NCBI GenBank assembly: GCA_964410125.1
Contig: CAYPGQ010000005.1
Location: 33,141 to 97,140 of the forward strand
Direction: 5' to 3'
Source of the DNA: G020348385 sp964410125
GTDB lineage: Bacteria > Acidobacteriota > Aminicenantia > Aminicenantales > Aminicenantaceae
Length of the DNA: 64,000 bases
A program made the translations under genes and the position numbers. Below are positions 16,821 through 24,990 of this stretch, in pieces (the first letter of the stretch is position 1; each line of letters begins with the position of its first letter). The notes under the pieces were generated by a model, which had not been told where the DNA came from, made no database searches, and saw only the letters and a program-made list of their open reading frames with translations.

Positions 16821-19202
16821 ATGCTCAAAATCAGAAAAGGAACTCTTCTTTTTGCTCTGGAAGTCATAGCCATCTCTTCGTATTTCGCGTATGAAATAGC
16901 TCAAAATCAGCTGGATTCAAAACTCTCTCCGACCTTTACTTTTTTTCTATTTTTCCTGCTTTTATCTGCTGGCTTAGGAGGAATTTTATATTCTCTATTG
17001 AAATTTTACTCCCAAAAAATGGCATTATGGCTAGATGTGAGTGCTCAAGAGGTCAGGCGTTTTACCATCCTTTCTTTTGCTCCTTTTTTTTTTCTTGTGC
17101 TGGTGTTCATTCAGAAATTTGTCTTTCTCAATGAAATCAGCCATATTGTTTTGGTCGTCTCGACCCTTGGCTTCATTTATCTCCATTTGTTTTTTCTCTA
17201 CCGCTTAAATAGGCAGCAACTAGAGATCTTTCCGAAGCTAAGCCGTGCAAAAATCGCTCTTCTCTGTTTTGCCTTTGCAGGTATTGTTTATATCTTGGCA
17301 GCTTCTGGTATCTTGTTTACTCCATATCCCATTACTGGGGATGAACCCCATTACCTCTTAATTACAAAAAGCCTTATATCCGATGGGGATGTCAATCTTT
17401 GGAACAACTACCAGAATAAAGATTATCTGGAATTTTATCCGGGGCGGCTTGACTCTCATACAACAACAGGTAAAAGAGGTTCCCAGTTCCAATACTCAAG
17501 GCATATGCCTGGATTATCTGTTCTGCTTTTGCCTGCTTATGTGGTAGGAACCAGAATTGGCAAAGTATCGGCATCCGTTTTAAGTAAACCGATGTCTGAA
17601 AAGGGCGTTCTGATTCTGGCCATCAGGTTTTTTTTATGTGTCTTAGCCGCGGCTTTAAGCGGAATGTTCTATTTAGTCGTGGATACCCTGCTGAAAAATC
17701 GCAAAGTATCTCTCATCACATGGGGCCTTTTTGGTTTCACGACTCCTCTTTTGTTCTATTCTTTCCAGATCTATCCCGAAGTAGTCGTCGCGCTCATTTC
17801 CATCTCTCTCATGTATCTTATTATTATCAAGTCCGATTGGAGGTTGTCCCGTTTATTGCTTGCAGGAATCGGGATCGGGATTTTGCCTTGGTTCGGAATA
17901 AAGTATATGGTCATTTCAGCCGGATGTGGTCTTCTGTTTATATTCTCTTTTCTCAGGCAAAAGCAAAAAATAAAAAATTATTTCTATCTAGCGCTTCCAA
18001 TTTTCCTTTCGGCTGTTTTTTTTCTATTTTTTCTATGGTCCCTGTATGGGAAACTATCTCCCGTGGTTGTTTACAAAGGAACGACTGGAGATGGCAGTGT
18101 CTCATTTAATGCTTTATATCATTATAACCCGATCGAGTTCTTGAGGTGTTGGATTGGATATTTGTTCGATCAACGAGTCGGCCTTTTCATTTATTCCCCT
18201 ATTTTTGTTCTGTTTTTTCCAGGTTTGATCCTTTGGTTTAGGAAAAATAAAAAAGAAGCTTTGTCTTTGTTTTTTCCACTGATCCTGTACTGGGCTTTTT
18301 GTTCCCTGAGTTATTATTGGGGAGGCTACTGCCCCCCGGGAAGGACCTTGCTACCGGTTTTGTGGATTATGTGTTTGTTCATGGGAGGGGCCATGTATTG
18401 GTCTGGGAAGAAAAAGCCTGTTGTCATCATGCATTTATTGGTTGGTCTTTCCTTTCTGAACACATATCTTCTAGCGCAAAACACACGCCTCCTCTACCAC
18501 GAAAACCTTTCCTTTCATTGGGCAGAGTCTGGAAAAGTCAGCAATGTGTTGCATTCGCTGAGCAATGCCTTCATCGATTTTACGAAGTTCGTTCCTTCGC
18601 TGTCCAGCCAGGAAGGAATCACTTGGATCCCGCTATTTTTTTGGATTCTTTTGTCTCTTTTGATAGGATTTTTCTTCATTAGAAGGGTGCGGAAATCCAA
18701 TGGACGGATTTTGTGTCAAAAGATAATGGTTCCAATGGGAGCGGTTTTTCTCGTATGTGCAGCTGTTGTACTTTATTCTTTTCTAGACATTCGCCTCGAT
18801 GAACAAAAGTCTTTCCAAACAAAGGATGTTCATGTTTATTTCCAGGATGAAAATACATATGGCCATGAAATGAATGGTTTTTGGACAAAGGGAGCCAGCA
18901 AAGCAGAGATTATTGTAAAAAGCCCGAGAAAAGCATCAAGTATCGACTTGAGACTGACATGTTCTTCCAGGGGAAAAACGATGGTGCGAGTAGGGAATGC
19001 GATTAGAATTTTGGGCAAAAAAAATAACGGAGAATCTGAGATAATGGTTTCCTTTCCCAAACCTGTGGGATTTGCATGGGGAGGGAATCATTTATATGCG
19101 ATAAAAATCAGAGGGGAGAGCAGTTTTGTGCCCCGCAAGCGGGATAAGAAGTCAACGGATAGCAGGTTTTTGGGGGTATTTGTTAGAGTTGAAGTTAATT
19201 AA
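16821..19202 (+). CDS. GT-C-type membrane glycosyltransferase, 793 residues
   Basis: The gene encodes a large integral membrane protein with about 13-14 hydrophobic helices over residues 1-620 and a soluble beta-rich C-terminal domain of about 150 residues. The first long loop carries ITGDEPHYLL with D174-E175, which matches the acidic motif by which GT-C enzymes (the PMT/ArnT type) use polyprenyl-phosphate sugars. I infer transfer of a sugar to a lipid or glycan outside the inner membrane. No Shine-Dalgarno is visible before ATG 16821, and a TATAAT ends only 12 nt upstream, so the mRNA may be almost leaderless. It is convergent with two cytosolic-type glycosyltransferases, which supports a surface-glycan locus. 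Confidence 0.8.
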   Translation: MLKIRKGTLLFALEVIAISSYFAYEIAQNQLDSKLSPTFTFFLFFLLLSAGLGGILYSLLKFYSQKMALWLDVSAQEVRRFTILSFAPFFFLVLVFIQKFVFLNEISHIVLVVSTLGFIYLHLFFLYRLNRQQLEIFPKLSRAKIALLCFAFAGIVYILAASGILFTPYPITGDEPHYLLITKSLISDGDVNLWNNYQNKDYLEFYPGRLDSHTTTGKRGSQFQYSRHMPGLSVLLLPAYVVGTRIGKVSASVLSKPMSEKGVLILAIRFFLCVLAAALSGMFYLVVDTLLKNRKVSLITWGLFGFTTPLLFYSFQIYPEVVVALISISLMYLIIIKSDWRLSRLLLAGIGIGILPWFGIKYMVISAGCGLLFIFSFLRQKQKIKNYFYLALPIFLSAVFFLFFLWSLYGKLSPVVVYKGTTGDGSVSFNALYHYNPIEFLRCWIGYLFDQRVGLFIYSPIFVLFFPGLILWFRKNKKEALSLFFPLILYWAFCSLSYYWGGYCPPGRTLLPVLWIMCLFMGGAMYWSGKKKPVVIMHLLVGLSFLNTYLLAQNTRLLYHENLSFHWAESGKVSNVLHSLSNAFIDFTKFVPSLSSQEGITWIPLFFWILLSLLIGFFFIRRVRKSNGRILCQKIMVPMGAVFLVCAAVVLYSFLDIRLDEQKSFQTKDVHVYFQDENTYGHEMNGFWTKGASKAEIIVKSPRKASSIDLRLTCSSRGKTMVRVGNAIRILGKKNNGESEIMVSFPKPVGFAWGGNHLYAIKIRGESSFVPRKRDKKSTDSRFLGVFVRVEVN

Positions 19203-19219
19203 CCTGGATAATTCAGGTT
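19201..19219. repeat. Palindromic solo terminal motif
   Basis: AACCTGGATAATTCAGGTT is a hairpin with 6-bp arms formed from two back-to-back terminal motifs. It overlaps the stop codon of the membrane glycosyltransferase and lies between two convergent genes. It has no poly-T tail, so terminator activity is uncertain. Confidence 0.5.
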
Positions 19220-19230
19220 AAAGGCCTTGA

Positions 19231-20451
19231 TTATACCAGTCCTGAAAGGGCGATCGCTTCAGTTGTCACTTTTTTCGAGGAAAAAAAGTCCATCAGTTTT
19301 TCCCAATCTGTCTGAATACGAAGAAAGTTGTAATATGGATTTTCTTCAGAGTCAGCTTGAATTTTTGCTAGATAGATGTTTCTCATGCATTCCATGGCGC
19401 CTTGGGGATCTCCGGCACACATATAATCCAAGGCAAGCATTTGGTTGGATCGGTATATTTTTTCTTCAAGGTCATCTTTAAGAAATTCTCCTGGGTAGGG
19501 ATCTAGTTCTGAAGCATGAAGAGGATGCAAACCTGGATATCCCTCCTGACCATTCAGCTTCTTTTTTTCGAAAACAAACCGGAATATATCTTCCCTTACC
19601 TGTTCCCATTTGGGCGAAGTTTTTGGCGGAGCCATGTGTTTGATGGAGAGCTGATTATCCAGGTAGGTCTTAAACCCGAACATCCGGGCATTGATCAGAA
19701 AATCAATGTCTTCTCCTCTAGGGATTGAAGGATCGAAGGGTATACGGGTGAAGAGGTCCTTGTGCAAAACCAGATTTCCTCCGAAGGCAAATGGTGTAAC
19801 TTCAAGCCTCGGTTCCTCAGCAATTATCTGTTTGAATGCCCTGTTCATGCAGTCGATTTTGTTCCAGTAGGTCATCCAAGGAAGGATTTCCCTATTGAGG
19901 AGGAAGTCATCGTCAGGATTGATATAATAACCAGCCACTGCCAGGATTCTTTCTCCGTGCTTTTCTTGATCGATGAACTCAAGGGCCTTATCCATGAAAT
20001 CCGGATCCTCGAATATTTCGTCATCATCGATCAGGACAGCTATCTCAGAGCCTAACAGGTGCGGAACAAAGGTGCAGAGGTTGCGGACATTGGAATAGCC
20101 GTCAAGTTGGAGCAAGGATGTCATCTCTTCCTTTTTTTTCAGGGATAAAAATTGGTGAATTTTCGATAGATGGGAGTAAGAAAAAAGAAAAGTTTCCACA
20201 TTCTTTGCGTGGTCCTCGATGATGGAAGCAATTTTGTTCTCCGCATCTTCCCGGATATCCGATGCCGTAGCCACCCCTAGTATCACGAGTTGGAAATCTT
20301 TGCTTTTGATGATGGAAAGGCTATCGAGGAGGCGGCCGAGGGTTCCTTCTTCATCCAAAGGTGTGGGATGGTCATAGATGGTATCCGTTTCTTTACGTCC
20401 TTCCTCTTTTTTCCGTCCCCAGTAGCTGGGGATAACCATGGTGACTTTCAT
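19231..20451 (-). CDS. Family 2-like glycosyltransferase
   Basis: The gene encodes a 406-residue cytosolic glycosyltransferase with a GT-A fold. The N-terminus MKVTMVIPSYWGR is the usual first strand. The nucleotide-sugar and metal motif is AVLIDDDEIF, and the downstream acidic motif is IPRGEDIDFLINARMFG. Length and motif order fit GT2-like enzymes, though there is an unusual stretch (KKEEGRKETDTIYDHPTPLD) after the first strand. The ATG overlaps the stop of the upstream glycosyltransferase gene (ATGA), so the two are translationally coupled and may act in sequence. Donor and acceptor are unknown. After about residue 310 a helical tail follows that I cannot place. Confidence 0.85.
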   Translation of the reverse strand: MKVTMVIPSYWGRKKEEGRKETDTIYDHPTPLDEEGTLGRLLDSLSIIKSKDFQLVILGVATASDIREDAENKIASIIEDHAKNVETFLFSYSHLSKIHQFLSLKKKEEMTSLLQLDGYSNVRNLCTFVPHLLGSEIAVLIDDDEIFEDPDFMDKALEFIDQEKHGERILAVAGYYINPDDDFLLNREILPWMTYWNKIDCMNRAFKQIIAEEPRLEVTPFAFGGNLVLHKDLFTRIPFDPSIPRGEDIDFLINARMFGFKTYLDNQLSIKHMAPPKTSPKWEQVREDIFRFVFEKKKLNGQEGYPGLHPLHASELDPYPGEFLKDDLEEKIYRSNQMLALDYMCAGDPQGAMECMRNIYLAKIQADSEENPYYNFLRIQTDWEKLMDFFSSKKVTTEAIALSGLV

Positions 20452-21683
20452 TTTTTTCTCCCTTTTGTTTGGCTTAGAGGAGGTTTGGACATCATGTCCT
20501 CCAATACAGCCTCCAATCGGGCTACGCCTTTATCCCAGGCATAGCGATCCTCCATGAGCTTTCGTGCATTGTTCTGTATCCTTTGGTAGAGATCGATGTT
20601 CCCGATCAAATCCGCGATTCCTTTGACAAAATCGTCGGGCCTATCGGCAAGGATTATGTTTTCGCCATCGGAAGCAGGGATGCCTTCTGATCCCAACCGG
20701 GTGGATACCACAGGACGGCCCAACGCCATGGCTTCCAGTATTTTCCCCCGGAATCCGCCTCCGAGCCTCACAGGACAGATGAACACTTTGCCTTTCCGCA
20801 AGTAGGGAGTGACATCGTCCACGGTTCCCGTCACAACAATAGATTTATCTGCAGAAAGACGGGTGATTTCTGGGGGTGGAGACTGGCCCACCACATAGAA
20901 TTTCAGATCCGGCAGGGCCTTTTTCAGGCGTGGCCATATTTCTGCATGGAAATACAGGACGGCATCCACATTCGGATAATGGAGGTAGTTGCCAAGAAAT
21001 ACCAGGCTGTTATCTTCTTCAGCTTGAGGGGAAAAGGCGAAGGTTTCCACATCCACGCCATGGGGGACGATGGCGATGTCAAGATCCGGGCAGATCGCTA
21101 AAAGTTTGTCTTTTCCTTGTGGGGTCAAGGCAAGGACTTTGTCGGCGTTCCTGTACATGTCGAATTCATATTTTTTCAAGCCTTTGAGATTGATCGCCTC
21201 TTTCAGTTTATCGAGACCGAGATTCTGATGCTGGAAACTTTTGAGACGGGCCAGATAATAACATTCGTGGACGGACATGATCCTTCTTGTGGGAGGTAGA
21301 TCTGGATTTTTATGAAGAAATTGGCCCATGACCGAATATTCGGCGATGACAAAATCGTAGTTGTCTTTTTTCACCATTTCTGCGATGGTGTGCGCCATCT
21401 CTTCGGAATCATGAATCCGGAGAAAGTAGTAGGGGACAGGGGATAAAAAAAAGTGCGCCGCTGCTTTTATTAGAGAGCGTTTGGCTGGCAACGGAACGAG
21501 TTTTAAGTCATGGCAGAACGGCTGTACAGAGGGAATGTGTATTTCGTCTCCCGGTTTGCTGAAGGCCGTGAGAGAGACCAAGTGCTTTTTCGCAAGATAT
21601 TTCAGCCGGTTGTAGATAATGATCGGCCCGCCAATGACTTTCGAATGCGGGAATTCCTTGCAGGCGATCAAGATTTTCATCAT
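20448..21683 (-). CDS. Family 4-like (GT-B) glycosyltransferase
   Basis: The gene encodes a 411-residue GT-B glycosyltransferase. The N-terminal domain starts MKILIACKEFPHSKVIGGPI, the usual acceptor-side glycine-rich loop. The C-terminal donor domain has NSLVFLGNYLHYPNVDAVLY and the motif GGGFRGKILEAMALGRPVVS with the conserved Glu. It is the first gene of a two-gene operon and overlaps the GT2-like gene by 4 nt. Two Met codons in a row start it (21683 and 21680). The ribosome site is weak (GAAAG). It probably builds an oligosaccharide for an envelope glycan. The exact linkage cannot be told. Confidence 0.88.
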   Translation of the reverse strand: MMKILIACKEFPHSKVIGGPIIIYNRLKYLAKKHLVSLTAFSKPGDEIHIPSVQPFCHDLKLVPLPAKRSLIKAAAHFFLSPVPYYFLRIHDSEEMAHTIAEMVKKDNYDFVIAEYSVMGQFLHKNPDLPPTRRIMSVHECYYLARLKSFQHQNLGLDKLKEAINLKGLKKYEFDMYRNADKVLALTPQGKDKLLAICPDLDIAIVPHGVDVETFAFSPQAEEDNSLVFLGNYLHYPNVDAVLYFHAEIWPRLKKALPDLKFYVVGQSPPPEITRLSADKSIVVTGTVDDVTPYLRKGKVFICPVRLGGGFRGKILEAMALGRPVVSTRLGSEGIPASDGENIILADRPDDFVKGIADLIGNIDLYQRIQNNARKLMEDRYAWDKGVARLEAVLEDMMSKPPLSQTKGRKK

Positions 21684-21793
21684 CGCACTTTCATATCAAA
21701 ATCAGGCAGCTTTTGTCCAGCAAAATAAAATAAGGAGGTTTTTTTCCATTATAACTTACCCACACAAAATGGAAGAGAACCAAGAGGGAAAGC

Positions 21794-22192
21794 CTATTTT
21801 ATTTTCAGGGCAATAAGCTTTTTCACCTGTTTTATAATGGCGGAAACCGTATTTTCGACGATTATCCGGCCTTTTTCCCTGGTTGCCAGGGTAGGATCCC
21901 CCCATATTCCTGTGGGGCTGAAGTGCTCTTTTCCATCAGGATCGCGCGTCAAACCTCTTCGGTCAGGCCGAGAATCATAGTCTTTCACGGCCTTGGACAT
22001 GTCGACCGTTTCCGGAGCGAGATACAGCATCATGGATGTTTCCCCCTCGTCCGCATGTGTGCCGCCTTCTTGGAGTGCTTTTTCCGCTTCCATCCAAGTG
22101 AGGTTTTCGAGGACCACAGATGCTTTGTCTGCATAGGATACAAAGGGATTCAGAATAAAAAGGATTAAAACTAACAGTTTAAGTTTCTTCAT
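21794..22192 (-). pseudogene. Internally deleted creatininase-family remnant
   Basis: The gene is an intact 132-residue frame with a signal peptide (MKKLKLLVLILFILNPFVSY). It then joins the first and last parts of a creatininase-type amidohydrolase. VLENLTWMEAEKALQEG matches the family N-terminus, and GTHADEGETSMMLYLAPETV through FSPTGIWGDPTLATREKG matches the C-terminal third. The central 100 or more residues, which carry several metal ligands of the fold, are missing at the Gly-Gly junction. The HADEGE metal motif of the C-terminal part remains. Full family members have about 250-270 residues. The start has GGAG 7 nt upstream and lies 1 nt after the radical SAM stop. I call it a pseudogene, but because the frame and signal are intact, a reduced functional protein cannot be excluded. 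Confidence 0.7.
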
Positions 22193-22193
22193 T

Positions 22194-23189
22194 CTAACTC
22201 CAGTCGAAAGGATTTTTGCGATTAAAATCCGGTGTCCGGTGTTCCTCTGATGTGAAAGGCTCGGGTTGGATAAACAAGGTTTCGAATCCGCAATCGAGCG
22301 CTTTCTCCACCACTTTGTTATATTCCTCGACATCCAGGGGCCTTTGCAGGCTGGCGGGAGCTTTGTGGCAGGGTTTGTATTGGCTCATCAAGCTAAGAGC
22401 GGTTCCAACCCTGCAATTTTGGGCCAGCCACCGGAGGACCTTTATTGAGTCTTCGTTTTGTCCGGGCAGAACCAAGTGCCGAATGATAAGTCCTTTTTGT
22501 GCAATGTCTTGGTCATCACAAATAAATGCCGGCATTTGGCGATACATTTCTTGGATCGAAGCACTGGCAAAAAGGAAGTAGTCGGATGCTTGAGAAAGAG
22601 TCTGGCTCAGCTGGGAGGAGAAGTACTTGCAGTCCGGGAGATAGATGTCCACGATTCCATCTAAATATTGAATAACTTCGGCTTTTTCATACCCGTTTGA
22701 GTTGTACACCAAGGGAATTCGGAGTCCATGGTTGTAGGCCTTTTGTAAGGCTTTCAAAATGGGAAGAAGAATGTGGGTAGGGGAGACCAGGTTGATGTTC
22801 AGCGCCCCAATATTCTGGAGGCCGATCATTTGTGCAGCAATATCATCCGCAGTCTGTTCTTTTCCTTGGTTGAACCAGCTGAGTTGGTAGTTTTGGCAGA
22901 AGCAGCATTTCAGGTTGCATCCGGAGAAAAAAAGAGTTCCCGATCCTGGCCGGGGAACTGTTGATTTATCCGTTTTTTCGGCACAGTCATGAAGACCGCT
23001 TAAAACGGGTTCCTCCCCGAAATGGAGGATAGCATGGGAAAGAATGGCTAGATCCGCCGTCTGGCAAAATCCTTTTTCGCCGGATTTTCTGTCGACTCCA
23101 CATTCTCTCGGGCAGAGCTTGCACTCTGTTTCGTGTCTAGCTAGATGATACAGAGCTTCTTCGATTTTATCTAGTTTTTGCTTTTGCAT
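22194..23189 (-). CDS. PflX-type radical SAM protein (COG1313)
   Basis: The gene encodes a 331-residue radical S-adenosylmethionine enzyme resembling pyruvate formate-lyase activating proteins (PflX/COG1313). The cluster motif is CNLKCCFCQNYQLSW, that is CxxxCxxC binding 4Fe-4S. An N-terminal cysteine set, CKLCPRECGVDR followed by GFC, is typical of this subgroup and may hold an auxiliary cluster. Later signatures include LVYNSNGYEKAEV and LPDCKYF. The partner it activates is unknown, and no glycyl radical enzyme is in the window. It is the first gene of a tight pair with the deleted creatininase. Confidence 0.92.
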   Translation of the reverse strand: MQKQKLDKIEEALYHLARHETECKLCPRECGVDRKSGEKGFCQTADLAILSHAILHFGEEPVLSGLHDCAEKTDKSTVPRPGSGTLFFSGCNLKCCFCQNYQLSWFNQGKEQTADDIAAQMIGLQNIGALNINLVSPTHILLPILKALQKAYNHGLRIPLVYNSNGYEKAEVIQYLDGIVDIYLPDCKYFSSQLSQTLSQASDYFLFASASIQEMYRQMPAFICDDQDIAQKGLIIRHLVLPGQNEDSIKVLRWLAQNCRVGTALSLMSQYKPCHKAPASLQRPLDVEEYNKVVEKALDCGFETLFIQPEPFTSEEHRTPDFNRKNPFDWS

Positions 23190-23256
23190 TTAGACATGTA
23201 TTTTCTGTCTTTAGGCTCTCCTTTACTATAATTATTTTTCCTCCGTTCGTAAATAG

Positions 23257-23433
23257 CCTGAATTATTCATAAACATGATTTTTTTTACGGAATTTAATGT
23301 TATATGCATTGAAATCAGGGACATATTGCCAGAAATTGGGGACATGTACCGATTTGTTTTGAAATCGGTAACGTGTCCCCTGAATTTCTGGTACATGTCC
23401 CTTGATTTTAAGCTCGTACATGAATAATTCAGG
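23257..23433. repeat. Intergenic element, family A copy 1, with nested hairpins
   Basis: This 177-base element has perfect 14-bp terminal inverted repeats CCTGAATTATTCAT / ATGAATAATTCAGG. Inside is a long hairpin built on GGGACAT...CATGTCCC. In its loop sits a second hairpin, GGGGACATGTACCGATTT paired with AAATCGGTAACGTGTCCCC. Copy 2 at 51601-51732 has only one hairpin. It lies in the 328-base gap between the radical SAM gene and the small-export gene. Confidence 0.85.
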
Positions 23434-23434
23434 G

Positions 23435-23466
23435 TAACCTGGATAATTTATGAATTATCCAGGATA
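23435..23466. repeat. Palindrome following element A copy 1
   Basis: TAACCTGGATAATT, loop TATG, AATTATCCAGGATA forms a 14-bp hairpin with mismatches near its outer end. It lies 1 base after the element. The same arrangement with perfect arms follows copy 2. Confidence 0.75.
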
Positions 23467-23481
23467 GCTAAAAAAGCCTGA

Positions 23482-23509
23482 TTGACATTCTTTTTTAATT
23501 GAATATTAT
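23482..23509 (+). promoter_or_regulatory. Sigma-70-type promoter
   Basis: TTGACA (23482-23487), a 16-nt spacer, then TATTAT (23504-23509) is a near-consensus promoter. The start codon of the next gene is at 23518, so the transcript would begin only a few bases before the ATG or at it. Confidence 0.6.
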
Positions 23510-23517
23510 AGGAACAA

Positions 23518-23997
23518 ATGCTGAATGATTTTGTGGAATTCCTGAATAATTTTCAATTGAACAGGGAGTTCATTGTCCTGATCGTGAGCATGCTCCCGAT
23601 ATTCGAGCTCCGGGGAGCCATTCCGTTGGCAGTGCTCCATTTTAACATGCCGGTGCTCACCGCATTCCTGCTATCCTGGATAGGCAATTTGATCCCCATC
23701 CTGCCCATAATTTATTTTCTGGAGCCGATTAGAAAAGCCCTCTCCCACATAAGGATTGTGGATAAGTTTTTTAAATGGTTTTACTCTCGGACCTACAGGC
23801 GAGGAAAAAAAGCCATGAAATGGGGTGCCATCGGCCTTTCTCTTTTTGTCGCTATTCCCTTGCCCGTGACAGGTGCGTGGACCGGCTCTGTGGTGGCGAT
23901 TCTATTTGATATCAAACCCCGGTATGCTTTTCCGGCGATAATCTTGGGGGTAACTATTGCCGGAATCCTTGTGTCCGCTTTTGTCTCAATATTTTAA
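23518..23997 (+). CDS. Small multidrug export protein family (COG2426)
   Basis: The gene encodes a 159-residue membrane protein with about five hydrophobic segments. The family hallmark is present at MLPIFELRGAIPLAVLHFNM near residues 25-45, along with AIPLPVTGAWTGSVVAILF near 115-133. These match the Sm_multidrug_ex family, whose members are often listed as small multidrug exporters although direct proof of function is thin. AGGA lies 5 nt before the ATG but inside the region expected to be the promoter end, so initiation may be leaderless. The gene appears to be monocistronic. Confidence 0.88.
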   Translation: MLNDFVEFLNNFQLNREFIVLIVSMLPIFELRGAIPLAVLHFNMPVLTAFLLSWIGNLIPILPIIYFLEPIRKALSHIRIVDKFFKWFYSRTYRRGKKAMKWGAIGLSLFVAIPLPVTGAWTGSVVAILFDIKPRYAFPAIILGVTIAGILVSAFVSIF

Positions 23998-24026
23998 CTA
24001 ATCCGGATTATTCACGATCTTAAGAT

Positions 24027-24809
24027 TTATAGGATTTCCGTTTCGAGCGATTCCAGCATTTTATGGAGTTTGACAGACTGGACATAGGTTAGGTCTGTGG
24101 AGTCGTTTTGGAGAGGCGTTACGGTTATGTATCCTTGTTTAATGATCATAACATCGCTGTCTTTATCCCCGATAGCCTTGGGATTCCCGGTCCCGATCCA
24201 ATAATAAAGCCGTCCTCTGGGATCCTCTTTTTCGATGACGCGCGGATTGTACCTTTTTTGGCCGAGGTGCGCTATTTTGATACCTCTCAAGGGAGGAGCG
24301 GGAATATTGATGTTCAGGAATATTCCTTGAGGAAGGGGATTTTCCAGGATTTCCCTGGCGAGGGTGTGCACGATCTTAGCAGCCGCAGCGAAGAAAAAAC
24401 AGCCCTCCTTGTCGGGAATAAGAGAAACGGCCATCGAAGGGATGTCGAGAAAAGCTCCCTGTCTGGCGCCCGCTACGGTCCCGGAGTAAAAGGTATCCTG
24501 TTGTCCGAGATTCGGCCCATGATTGATCCCGGAGATGAGCAGATCGGGAATTCGAGGCAGGAACTTCTGGACAGCCAGGTACACACAATCTGCCGGTGTT
24601 CCGGTCACTGCATATCTATTTTTTTTGACGGGCTTAACACGCAAAGGATGATGGAGTGTTAGGGCCAGGGAAGAAGCGCTTTTTTCTTGATCCGGGGCGA
24701 CGATATAAATCTGACCCAAATTGGTGAGTTCATCGGATAAAACAGAAATTCCCTCTGCATACAAACCGTCATCATTGGTCAACAAGATCAGCGGTTTTGT
24801 CATTATCAT
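24027..24809 (-). CDS. surE: SurE 5'/3'-nucleotidase
   Basis: The gene encodes a 260-residue SurE, a metal-dependent phosphatase that removes phosphate from nucleoside 5'- and 3'-monophosphates and is linked to stationary-phase survival. The N-terminal LILLTNDDG carries the metal-binding Asp pair (D13, D14). The conserved SGINHGPNLGQQDTFYSGTV and APDQEKSASS loops are present. Three starts are possible: TTG 24830, ATG 24809 and ATG 24803. ATG 24809 is chosen because GAGGT lies about 10 nt upstream. It is the last core-type gene before the AT-rich island. Confidence 0.95.
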   Translation of the reverse strand: MIMTKPLILLTNDDGLYAEGISVLSDELTNLGQIYIVAPDQEKSASSLALTLHHPLRVKPVKKNRYAVTGTPADCVYLAVQKFLPRIPDLLISGINHGPNLGQQDTFYSGTVAGARQGAFLDIPSMAVSLIPDKEGCFFFAAAAKIVHTLAREILENPLPQGIFLNINIPAPPLRGIKIAHLGQKRYNPRVIEKEDPRGRLYYWIGTGNPKAIGDKDSDVMIIKQGYITVTPLQNDSTDLTYVQSVKLHKMLESLETEIL

Positions 24810-24876
24810 CGGTTTAATTACCTCTTTCAAGCCAATGCTGTCAATTTAAAACTGTCCTTAAATAACCTTCTATTTC

Positions 24877-24973
24877 ATCAAACGTTCCCAGCATACACGA
24901 CGTTGCGACTGAAGGGAGCAATGTCCCGAAGGGCGAGGGCAATATAACCCGTAGCGTATATGCTGTGCTATAT
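24877..24973. repeat. attC-like palindrome a
   Basis: This 97-base imperfect palindrome lies just after the res gene (minus strand) and before surE. The arms CAGCATACACG and CGTATATGCTG pair at 10 of 11 positions. The outer arms ATTTCAT and ATGAAGT extend the stem, and GTTCCC is unpaired. The outer boxes ATCAAAC and GCTATAT are imperfect versions of the RYYYAAC/GTTRRRY boxes of integron attC sites. The loop contains CCCGAAGGGCGAGGG. Confidence 0.5.
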
Positions 24974-24990
24974 GAAGTGGCGGGATCATT

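Noticed and set aside
24841..24990. Direct repeat of the tRNA-Pro 3' end as island attachment site
   Set aside because: I compared the tRNA end (GGTTCAAATCCGCC and the acceptor) by eye with the left flank and saw no match.
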